The position numbers and the translations under genes were made by a program. Below, piece after piece: positions 1 to 5,290 of a stretch of 6,429 nt of DNA. The stretch is taken from positions 1-6,429 of the forward strand of contig JAQCGA010000247.1 in the NCBI GenBank assembly GCA_027619145.1. The letters are read 5' to 3'. The notes below the pieces were generated by a model. It had not been told where the DNA came from and searched no databases. It worked only from the letters and a program-made list of their open reading frames with translations. Origin of the DNA: a bacterium. GTDB lineage: Bacteria; Latescibacterota; UBA2968; GCA-2709665. The first letter of the stretch is position 1. The number at the start of each line of letters is the position of its first letter.

Positions 1-932
1 AGGAATAAATTCATGAGCTTGGCAAATAACACGCCGCCTGCAGTGGCAATGCAAAAGGAGAGTGCGCCCAGGCCGAAGATGAGCATGGATTGGGGTGTAA
101 GAAACGTTTGAGCCTGGGTGCTTGCGCCTACCGAGAAGCCCAGGAGAATCGTGACGATATCGATCATTGCAGTGCGGGCCGAGTTTGCAAGACGCTCTGT
201 TACGCCGCTTTCTTTGAGGAGGTTGCCCAGGAAGAGCATGCCTATCAGGACCATTGCGCCGGGTGCGATGAGTGTGCAGATGAGAAAGGCGGCAATTGGG
301 AAGATGATTTTTTCCCGCCGGGATACCTGGCGGGGGGGGGCCATTCGGATCAGCCGTTCTTTCTTTGTGGTAAGCAATTTCATAATGGGCGGCTGAATAA
401 CCGGTACCAGGGCCATATAGGAATAGGCGGCAATGGCAATGGCACCCAGGAGTTCAGGTGCGAGTTTGGCAGCGAGGAAGATGGCTGTGGGACCGTCTGC
501 ACCACCAATGATTCCGATGGCCGCAGCTTCGGAGGGCAGGAACCCCAGGTAGAGTGCGCCGATGAGCGTAAGAAAAATGCCAACCTGTGCCGCCGCACCC
601 AGCAGAACGAGTTTGGGGTTGGAAAGCATGGTGGAAAAGTCGGTCATTGCGCCAATGCCGAGGAAGATGAGTGGCGGAAAAATACCCTGGCTAACGCCGA
701 AGTAGAGGTAACTGAGAACGCTCCCCGAGTCGTAGACACTTAATGCCATTCCCGGAATCGAGGGAATGTTGCCTACGACTGCACCAAAGCCAATGGGTAC
801 AAGCAGCAGCGGTTCGTAGTCTTTGATAATGGCCAGGCTGATGAATACAATCCCAATGACAATCATCAAGAGATTGCCCCAGGTCATCAGTGCAAAGCCA
901 GTCGTGTTAAGAAAATTTAAAAATATTTCCAT
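1..932 (-). CDS. oadB: Sodium ion-translocating decarboxylase beta subunit, OadB/GcdB/MmdB family (3' end cut off)
   Basis: This is the integral membrane subunit that couples decarboxylation of carboxybiotin to sodium export in oxaloacetate, glutaconyl-CoA or methylmalonyl-CoA decarboxylases. The window holds the first 310 codons; family members run to roughly 370-430 residues, so the C-terminus lies beyond base 1. Seen in the translation: YEPLLLVPIGFGAVVGNIP at residues 39-57, FLGIGAMTDF at 90-99, and the family signature GGADGPTAIFLA at 143-154, whose Asp146 corresponds to the conserved aspartate implicated in sodium translocation. Many hydrophobic segments alternate with a basic cytoplasmic-type loop near residues 188-208. 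The ATG at 932 follows a GGAGGG-like ribosome binding site (about 935-941). It lies 55 bases after the gamma subunit stop, so the two are probably cotranscribed. Which acid is the substrate cannot be told from beta alone. The frame is intact across a run of nine G on the plus strand (332-340). Family confidence is very high; the symbol is by similarity. Confidence 0.95.
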   Translation of the reverse strand, partial: MEIFLNFLNTTGFALMTWGNLLMIVIGIVFISLAIIKDYEPLLLVPIGFGAVVGNIPSIPGMALSVYDSGSVLSYLYFGVSQGIFPPLIFLGIGAMTDFSTMLSNPKLVLLGAAAQVGIFLTLIGALYLGFLPSEAAAIGIIGGADGPTAIFLAAKLAPELLGAIAIAAYSYMALVPVIQPPIMKLLTTKKERLIRMAPPRQVSRREKIIFPIAAFLICTLIAPGAMVLIGMLFLGNLLKESGVTERLANSARTAMIDIVTILLGFSVGASTQAQTFLTPQSMLIFGLGALSFCIATAGGVLFAKLMNLF

Positions 933-987
933 TTCCCTCCCTCACACTTCTTTCACAGAATGACTGCCGGGGGTACACGGGCAGGGT

Positions 988-1260
988 TTACTGGCCGGAC
1001 TTCCGGGTATGTAGAGCAAAGCCAATCGCTGCAAGGAGTTCGGTTTCATCGGAAGGTGCCCGAGGGGCAGGTGCGCCCGCCAGGTGGTGTTCTGGACCCT
1101 CTGGAAAGTAAACCGAGAGGCGATCCAGAATCCGGGGAAGTGCTGCAATAAATAGACTGATCAAAAGCAGAGCGGTAAAGACGATGAGCATGCCTGTGAA
1201 GGCAATGTCCAGGCCGTGGCCTTCTATGACATTTTGAAAACTGAATTCGAGTTGCCCCAT
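988..1260 (-). CDS. oadG: Sodium pump decarboxylase gamma subunit (OadG family)
   Basis: A small 90-residue protein with one membrane helix at about residues 17-42 (GLDIAFTGMLIVF... to ALPRIL), a proline-rich linker (55-69) and a C-terminal segment PSDETELLAAIGFALHTRKS. That segment matches the OadG pattern of a short E-L-x-A-x-I helix after the linker. In known complexes gamma anchors the alpha carboxyltransferase/biotin subunit to the beta channel. The immediate downstream neighbour is the OadB-type beta subunit, which strongly supports the call for such a short sequence. The ATG at 1260 is the only sensible start. The nearest good ribosome binding site, AGGAGG at 1274-1279, is 13 bases upstream, which is unusually far. 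The alpha gene, often found next to gamma and beta, is absent from the space between them and from the upstream sequence. The identification rests on architecture and neighbour more than on strict motifs. Confidence 0.82.
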   Translation of the reverse strand: MGQLEFSFQNVIEGHGLDIAFTGMLIVFTALLLISLFIAALPRILDRLSVYFPEGPEHHLAGAPAPRAPSDETELLAAIGFALHTRKSGQ

Positions 1261-1336
1261 CGTTGTGATATTGCCTCCTGTGCCCGGCTGAGCACTCTGG
1301 GTTCGTCACCTGAGAAGAGAGGTAAAATTCGAAACG

Positions 1337-1368
1337 CTTATAGTGCATGAAAATGAGGTAAAAGTCAA
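1337..1368 (-). promoter_or_regulatory. Candidate promoter for the gamma-beta decarboxylase genes
   Basis: On the minus strand, TTGACT (1363-1368) is followed by TATAAG (1337-1342). Each hexamer matches the sigma-70 consensus at five of six positions. The spacer is 20 bases, longer than the preferred 16-18, so it may be weak, activator-dependent or a partly chance match. It lies about 75 bases before the gamma start and after the terminator-like repeat of the preceding block, the expected place for an independent promoter. Confidence 0.4.
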
Positions 1369-1398
1369 GCAAAACAAGAAGGTGTCTGGAGCGAGGCT

Positions 1399-1446
1399 AA
1401 TAAAACAAAAGGTTTATGCAGATGCACATAAACCTTTTGTTTTATT
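1399..1446 (-). terminator. Rho-independent terminator, perfect 20-bp stem
   Basis: Bases 1399-1418 and 1427-1446 are exact reverse complements (20 of 20), separated by an 8-base loop. The core stem is GGTTTATG paired with CATAAACC. It is flanked by an A-rich arm and a T-rich arm on both strands, giving a U-rich tail in the RNA. It starts 15 bases after the stop codon of the 77-residue minus-strand gene, so it most probably ends that transcript and insulates the decarboxylase genes. The symmetry means it could also act on plus-strand transcription. Confidence 0.85.
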
Positions 1447-1461
1447 CAATATGGCGTTTGT

Positions 1462-1695
1462 TTATGCGGCCTCTGGCGTATGCCGGGCCTTCATCCACTT
1501 TCCGTAGGCCTTCCAGTCCACCACACCTATCTCTTCGGCCGGGCGGAGGATGCCAGAGTCCAGGTATTGCTTCACTCTGTGGGTGATCAGTTCACAGGGA
1601 AGGTCCAGTTGTTTGGCCGCAGCAGTAGCACCCAGGCCGGTTTCGAGTAGTTTGAGTAACTGTCGGTCATCAATGGTGGCGAAACGTGCAGACAT
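1462..1695 (-). CDS. Small helix-turn-helix-like hypothetical protein (77 aa)
   Basis: I do not recognise a named family. The 77-residue product has a helical N-terminal part, DDRQLLKLLETGLGATAAAKQL (9-30), followed by DLPCELITHRVKQYLDSGIL (31-50). The A-x3-A-x2-L spacing, the turn and the second helix rich in R/K resemble small helix-turn-helix domains of regulators and transposase N-termini. The C-terminus (WKAYGKWMKARHTPEAA) is basic with aromatic residues. An ATG at 1713 in the same frame is possible, but the one at 1695 is preferred: AGGAGG at 1704-1709 sits 8 bases before it and would lie inside the coding region of the longer form. A candidate promoter lies upstream at 1830-1859 and a strong terminator follows. 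No transposase catalytic region is nearby, so a small DNA-binding regulator is more likely than an insertion sequence remnant. Its target is unknown. Confidence 0.72.
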   Translation of the reverse strand: MSARFATIDDRQLLKLLETGLGATAAAKQLDLPCELITHRVKQYLDSGILRPAEEIGVVDWKAYGKWMKARHTPEAA

Positions 1696-1703
1696 AGTAC
1701 AAA

Positions 1704-1709
1704 CCTCCT
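1704..1709 (-). promoter_or_regulatory. Ribosome binding site deciding the start of the 77-aa gene
   Basis: A full AGGAGG on the minus strand with an 8-base spacer to the ATG at 1695. The alternative in-frame ATG at 1711-1713 is immediately upstream of this site and has no comparable site of its own, so the shorter protein is favoured. Confidence 0.8.
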
Positions 1710-1714
1710 GCATG

Positions 1715-1731
1715 AGATGGGGGAGCCATCT
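1715..1731 (-). other. Small hairpin just upstream of the 77-aa gene's ribosome binding site
   Basis: AGATGG and CCATCT form a perfect 6-bp stem around a 5-base loop, ending 5 bases before the AGGAGG on the minus strand. Within the long leader it could affect translation initiation, but short stems like this also occur by chance. Confidence 0.35.
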
Positions 1732-1796
1732 TTAAGCCGGTGGGGTCTAAGGAGAGCTGGAGCCGTTGTGCAGGCTTCTGGGGGGAGATACGAGAT

Positions 1797-1816
1797 ACCG
1801 GCCGGGGGAGGCCGGT
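1797..1816 (-). other. GC-rich hairpin in the leader of the 77-aa gene
   Basis: ACCGGCC (1797-1803) and GGCCGGT (1810-1816) form a perfect 7-bp stem with a 6-base loop that is C-rich on the minus strand. It lies about 7 bases downstream of the predicted transcription start. There is no T-run on either side, so it is not a canonical terminator. It may stabilise or structure the 5' end of the transcript. Confidence 0.45.
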
Positions 1817-1829
1817 TATAGAATGAAAA

Positions 1830-1859
1830 AATATAAAGAGAACATCCTGGTTATGCCAA
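1830..1859 (-). promoter_or_regulatory. Candidate sigma-70 promoter for the 77-aa gene
   Basis: On the minus strand, TTGGCA (1854-1859, five of six) is followed after 18 bases by TATATT (1830-1835, five of six). The site lies in the 210-base space between the 117-residue gene and the 77-residue gene. Transcription would start near 1823, giving a leader of about 128 bases that contains the two hairpins at 1797-1816 and 1715-1731. I see no known riboswitch class in this leader. Confidence 0.5.
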
Positions 1860-1905
1860 AGGTTTTTTTGTAAGGAGGCCAGGAGCCCACGCCTGTGGCA
1901 GAAAA

Positions 1906-2259
1906 TCAGCGTTTCCAGAATTTCCATCGAGAAGGTTCGGCGGGTGGGTGCCAGTGGTTGTTGGGGACAACAGACAAGCGACTCAGTATCTGTTCCAGCG
2001 CACCTTTGAGAAGGACGGAGGCTTTTTCTTTGTCTTTGTCCAGCAGTTGGAGACTCAGTAGGACGGTTTGCTGGACATCCGAGGGGAAAACGTGTTGTAC
2101 AATTGCTTCTTCACTGGCCAGAGCCTGTCCGGCGGTGCGCAACCGATAGGCTTCTACTGCGGCTCGTTGAAAAGGAGCCAGGTCTCTGGTTTCAATGGTT
2201 TGGCGGATGCTTTGTTGGAGTTCCTGTGTGATTTTTTCTGTCATTTCATTCTGGTCCAT
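1906..2259 (-). CDS. Hypothetical protein, 117 aa, third gene of the FapA-like/CBS operon
   Basis: I do not recognise this family. The 117-residue product is soluble and appears almost wholly helical: MDQNEMTEKITQELQQSIRQ at the start, a middle rich in Q/E/A/L, and KDKEKASVLLKGALEQILSRL at 75-95. A short tail follows with tryptophans and basic residues (HWHPPAEPSRWKFWKR), which could contact membrane or nucleic acid; that is speculation. There is no signal peptide or membrane segment. The frame is open further upstream to 2349, but that part overlaps the CBS gene. The ATG at 2259 has a GGAGA site 6 bases upstream and starts 16 bases after the CBS gene stop, so translation is probably coupled. 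No T-rich terminator follows, so the transcript may continue into the 77-residue gene. Confidence 0.8.
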   Translation of the reverse strand: MDQNEMTEKITQELQQSIRQTIETRDLAPFQRAAVEAYRLRTAGQALASEEAIVQHVFPSDVQQTVLLSLQLLDKDKEKASVLLKGALEQILSRLSVVPNNHWHPPAEPSRWKFWKR

Positions 2260-2275
2260 GCTGTTCTCCGTGGTG

Positions 2276-2746
2276 TTACCGGACTTTTTCTTGCATGACG
2301 GCCCGGATAATATCCATTGTGCTGACAATTCCGCAGATCCGGGTTTCATCTACAATCACGATCCGGTGAATCTGGTGGGTGTACATGGAGCCGGCCAGTT
2401 CGTGTAACGGGGTATTCGGCGTTGCACTGATCACTTCTGGAGACATAATGTCCTGGACGTGCATGTGGCGCACTTCGTCTACGTCAAACTCTTCCCAGGG
2501 AGACCAGTTCTCCAGGTCTGGCTGTTTCTGGTAGTCCGACTCCATGACGGGGCCTTCGCCAAAGGTTTCGTCGTTGAGAATGATATCCGTCATCGAGACT
2601 ACCCCCACCAGTTTGTGTTCTGCGTCAACCACAGGTGCACCCGTGATGTCGTGTTGCTGCAGCGTCTCTACGAGTTCATCTACACGCATGTCCGCCCTTA
2701 CGGAAACAAGCCGGGTCGTCATCACGTCTTTTGCACATACTCCCAT
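2276..2746 (-). CDS. Two-CBS-domain protein
   Basis: A 156-residue protein made almost entirely of two CBS motifs (a Bateman module). CBS1 spans about residues 5-58, with AKDVMTT, the ITGAPVVD strand (34-41) and GVVSMTDII (48-56). CBS2 spans about 96-152, with VQDIMSPEVISATP, HRIVIVDE (127-134) and GIVSTMDIIRAV (139-150). A linker of about 37 residues, acidic and aromatic (ENWSPWEEFDVDEV), separates them and is longer than usual. CBS pairs typically bind adenine nucleotides or related ligands and act as energy or ligand sensors. The ligand and partner here are unknown. An ATG at 2752 is in frame but only 2 bases from the AGGAG site (2755-2759); the ATG at 2746 has the ideal 8-base spacing and is preferred. 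The gene begins 27 bases after the FapA-like stop and ends 16 bases before the next start, fitting an operon. Confidence 0.93.
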   Translation of the reverse strand: MGVCAKDVMTTRLVSVRADMRVDELVETLQQHDITGAPVVDAEHKLVGVVSMTDIILNDETFGEGPVMESDYQKQPDLENWSPWEEFDVDEVRHMHVQDIMSPEVISATPNTPLHELAGSMYTHQIHRIVIVDETRICGIVSTMDIIRAVMQEKVR

Positions 2747-2773
2747 TGCCATTTCTCCTGTGTGACGCAGAGG

Positions 2774-4897
2774 TTAACCGAAGAGGAGGCTCCGGGCCGT
2801 TCGTTCGAAAGCCTGGATGGCGTCCAGGCGGTCCAGAACCGCTTCGTCCAGGCTCCAGGGTGTGGGTGGCTGGCTGCCCGGCAGGCAGCGTACAGTATAC
2901 TCAGATTCGTTTTGCTCAATGGAGAGGGTTACGTTTTTAAGGGGGAGCCGAATCTTCCATATTCGTTTTAGATAAAAGGTTTGAGGCTCGTTTGCATAGA
3001 CGATGAGTTCCCCTTCCATAGAGAGTTGTGTGCTTTTGTCATCATTTTGCGGTGTTTCTCCTTCGGGGGCCAGAAAAGTAAGTGGTACATCGAAACGTTT
3101 GTTGACAAGCACTGGGGCGGTGGGGCGGCTCTGGCGGTCTTTGAACATGCGATCCAGTGCTTCTTTGCGTTCTTCCAGGTTTTCCTGGCGCGGAGCCAAA
3201 AAAACGTTGACCGTATCCGCCAGTTCTCGTTTTACATCTTGAAGGGCAGATTTGTCGTCGCGCCGGTTTTTGCGGGCCACCATACGTTGCAGGTCTTCGG
3301 CTTCAAGCGGTCCGGTGAGTTCTACGGTTACCCCCGGGTACACGGTTCCTCCTACAACCACAGAAAGTCCACCCTCGCTTTCGCCCGATTCTTCTTCATT
3401 TTCACGAGCGGCTTTCTGAAGGTCTTCCAGGGCCCGTTTGAGGTCAGCCAGTTCGCGTTCCAGGGCGCTCTTTTGTTTGGATGCCTGAAAAAACTGGACC
3501 AGGATGCGCCTTTCCACAGGGCCCCGTGGCGGGCGTTTTTCGCCTTTAAACAACGCGGCCCAGTAGTCGCTTTTTTTGCCCCGTTGTTCCATTGCCTGCA
3601 TGTGGGTTTCCAACTGGACCGTATGTTGTTCCATTTTGTTTTTTAGAGTCTGGACTTCTACGGTGAAGCGTTTTTTCTTTTTTTCTTCAGGTGCTTCGCT
3701 GGCCAGGCGAATTCGGGTAGAACTGCCCTCGGCATTTCCCAGATCTCCCAGTACCTGGAGCCGCCTTCCAATGGTGACCGAACCGCCTACCAGATTGCCG
3801 TCTACAAGCACATCTTCTCCTGCTTCCAGGAGGCTCATGTGGCAGTGTGTACGCACCAGAATGGTGCCAGCAGAAATGTTGCGTCCGCGCACTTCCCGGG
3901 CTTCAAACAGGGAGCTGATCTCAATGCGGGAGTTTTCGATCTGCCGCAACAGTTTTTTCTGCAGTGCCTCATCTTCGCCTTCTGCTTCGGCGCTGAGGTA
4001 TTCCATGGGGAGGCGTCCACCGGCCACCAGGCCGGTTACAATTAAGTTTCGGGCACGCATGGGCGTGTTTTCGTCCACGTTACCGGTCCGGGCATTTTTC
4101 CCTACAAATACGTCTTCGCTTGTAAATACACCAAAGCCTTTTCGCACCCCTCCAGTAACCCAAGAGTTGGTTGAGGCCACACCAGAGCGGGGCAGGTTGC
4201 CGGTGATAAAGTTGACTTCTTCCACCCGTACTTCCTGGACAACATGGACCCTGCCCTGCGGGTCTTCCCGGTACACACCAGCGATTGCGGCAATTAGTTT
4301 TTCTTCGGTTGCCGTTGTATTGGGGCCAGACACCGTTTGAATAGAGACATCTCGCGGCTCCTGGACGGGTTTGATCTGTTCGCCACGTACATCGCAGCCG
4401 TCCGTGCCTGCTGTGGGAGGATGGCGTACCACCAACTCATCGCCTGCTTTGACCTGATACACTTTTTTTTTGGCAGCGGCCTGGTCCGCCCGGCCCAGTT
4501 CTCGCAATGGAAGGCCGTTGGGGTTCTGTACGTATTCCAGCCACCCGTCTTCGCCGGGTTGAGGAGGCTGGCCTTCTGCAATTTTCCGGGTGGCCAGAGT
4601 ACCTGTGCCTTCCAGCACTTTTGTACAAAAATCCTCCACGGTCGCAAGGATTTCATCGTCCAGGATGCCAGATGTGATATTCTGCACCGAGAGCGCTTCG
4701 CCGATTTTCTGCCGCATTCGATCGCGGAGAACATGTGCTTCTCCTGGATCCTGTAGCAACTCGGCAATCCGTTCCGGGTTGGTTGTTTTGATTGCAAGGC
4801 CAGCGGCCTGCCCGGATTGATATACCGCGGCTTTTACAAAACAGGGCAGATTCGGTCCCACGGCAATCAGGCGCGGAGAAGGTGTAGAGGACGCCAT
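2774..4897 (-). CDS. FapA/DUF342-family protein with coiled coil and C-terminal extension (707 aa)
   Basis: A large cytoplasmic protein without signal peptide or membrane helices. The N-terminal part carries the FapA (DUF342) signatures GQPPQPGEDGWLEY (109-122) and a glycine-rich block AGDELVVRHPPTAGTDG (151-167). Residues about 215-400 look like the beta-helix part, with repeated short strands and G-N/G-G turns (VFVGKNARTGNV, LVDGNLVGGSVTIG, LQVLGDLGNAEG). A charged coiled coil at about 404-505 then interrupts the helix, which resumes at VVVGGTVYPGVTVEL (513-527), as is typical for the family. Residues about 530-707 form an extension I do not recognise. FapA was named for a role in flagellar assembly in Vibrio, but members occur widely and no flagellar gene is seen here, so function is open. 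The ATG at 4897 is chosen because AAGGAG (4904-4909) lies 6 bases upstream; the frame is open to 5059 but lacks such support. An A9 run encodes Lys143-145. First gene of the probable operon. Confidence 0.88.
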   Translation of the reverse strand: MASSTPSPRLIAVGPNLPCFVKAAVYQSGQAAGLAIKTTNPERIAELLQDPGEAHVLRDRMRQKIGEALSVQNITSGILDDEILATVEDFCTKVLEGTGTLATRKIAEGQPPQPGEDGWLEYVQNPNGLPLRELGRADQAAAKKKVYQVKAGDELVVRHPPTAGTDGCDVRGEQIKPVQEPRDVSIQTVSGPNTTATEEKLIAAIAGVYREDPQGRVHVVQEVRVEEVNFITGNLPRSGVASTNSWVTGGVRKGFGVFTSEDVFVGKNARTGNVDENTPMRARNLIVTGLVAGGRLPMEYLSAEAEGEDEALQKKLLRQIENSRIEISSLFEAREVRGRNISAGTILVRTHCHMSLLEAGEDVLVDGNLVGGSVTIGRRLQVLGDLGNAEGSSTRIRLASEAPEEKKKKRFTVEVQTLKNKMEQHTVQLETHMQAMEQRGKKSDYWAALFKGEKRPPRGPVERRILVQFFQASKQKSALERELADLKRALEDLQKAARENEEESGESEGGLSVVVGGTVYPGVTVELTGPLEAEDLQRMVARKNRRDDKSALQDVKRELADTVNVFLAPRQENLEERKEALDRMFKDRQSRPTAPVLVNKRFDVPLTFLAPEGETPQNDDKSTQLSMEGELIVYANEPQTFYLKRIWKIRLPLKNVTLSIEQNESEYTVRCLPGSQPPTPWSLDEAVLDRLDAIQAFERTARSLLFG

Positions 4898-5003
4898 CGC
4901 AAACTCCTTTTCAGATTTCGGAAGCGTGTGCGATCTAGTAAAGAACACCCTGCATGTTTCGTGCCAGTAATCCGAAAAAATGAAAGGCCTGTTTGAGCTT
5001 CGA

Positions 5004-5019
5004 CAATGGAGTGCCATTG
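5004..5019. repeat. Perfect dyad CAATGG-N4-CCATTG
   Basis: Two exact 6-base inverted arms around a 4-base centre, 16 bases in all. The symmetry and its position between divergent genes suit a repressor or activator site, or a small RNA hairpin in the FapA-like leader. No known operator consensus is matched. Confidence 0.5.
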
Positions 5020-5029
5020 AGAAACTGAC

Positions 5030-5063
5030 GGATTTCACCTTATACCTGGTGGATTTCAACCAG
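5030..5063. repeat. Two GGATTTCA direct repeats 21 bp apart, the second inside a CTGGT/ACCAG dyad
   Basis: GGATTTCA occurs at 5030-5037 and 5051-5058, with starts 21 bases apart, about two helical turns, so both copies face the same side of the DNA. The second copy is exactly framed by CTGGT (5046-5050) and ACCAG (5059-5063). This arrangement resembles tandem binding sites for a regulator, but the protein is unknown. Confidence 0.45.
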
Positions 5064-5083
5064 CTATGGGGTGTTATGTGTGG

Positions 5084-5102
5084 AACAAGACGGGTTCTTG
5101 TT
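5084..5102. repeat. Inverted repeat AACAAGA-N5-TCTTGTT
   Basis: A perfect 7-bp stem with a 5-base loop. There is no adjacent T-run, so it is not a standard terminator. It may be an operator, or a hairpin in a leader RNA on either strand. Confidence 0.45.
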
Positions 5103-5290
5103 GCGGGTCTCCTGTGTTTCTATATGAAAAATATATCAATAACTACTAATAAAAGAAGAGGTTTAAAAATAGGGTTCGACGATTTACTCAGCCGACGGCA
5201 CAGAATCTGCAATAGACGATACTTATTCAGGCTTGTCTGCACCGCTAACCCCCGGCTCTTTGTGGGCCGTTCGATAACGAGGTTGCCGCT

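Larger units (their letters stand above)
4898..5290. other. Divergent intergenic region with dyads and direct repeats
   Basis: This 393-base gap separates the FapA-like gene (leftward) from the sigma factor gene (rightward) and must hold both promoters. I see no convincing protein gene or RNA gene in it. It contains a dyad at 5004-5019, two GGATTTCA direct repeats, a CTGGT/ACCAG dyad, a 7-bp hairpin at 5084-5102 and an AT-rich stretch at about 5118-5170. A weak plus-strand match is TTGTTG (5098-5103) with TATATG (5121-5126) at 17-base spacing. TTGAGA (5017-5022) and TATACC (5041-5046) at 18-base spacing is another. No clear minus-strand promoter stood out. Confidence 0.6.

Noticed and set aside
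90..743. Plus-strand open frame of 217 codons, rich in Cys and Gly
   Set aside because: Lies opposite the OadB-type gene, whose conserved motifs are unmistakable; the cysteines arise from reversed Ala/Gly codons.
1797..1816. GC-rich hairpin as terminator of the FapA-like operon
   Set aside because: No T-run follows on either strand, and it lies downstream of a promoter-like sequence.
2260..2349. N-terminal extension of the 117-aa protein to 147 aa
   Set aside because: It would overlap the CBS gene by over 70 bases and lacks a ribosome binding site, whereas the ATG at 2259 has one.
2981..3646. Plus-strand open frame of 221 codons opposite the FapA-like gene
   Set aside because: Phe/His-rich translation without family resemblance, antisense to a well-supported gene.
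3576..4340. Long plus-strand open frame (254 codons) opposite the FapA-like gene
   Set aside because: Serine/arginine/threonine-rich low-complexity translation typical of an antisense shadow; the minus frame has clear family motifs.
4898..5059. 54-codon upstream extension of the FapA-like frame
   Set aside because: The frame is open, but the ATG at 4897 has an AAGGAG site at ideal distance and the extension reads as non-protein-like sequence.
5170..5200. GGTTCGAC-containing stretch as a tRNA or tmRNA piece
   Set aside because: No acceptor stem, anticodon arm or tag-peptide frame could be found around it.
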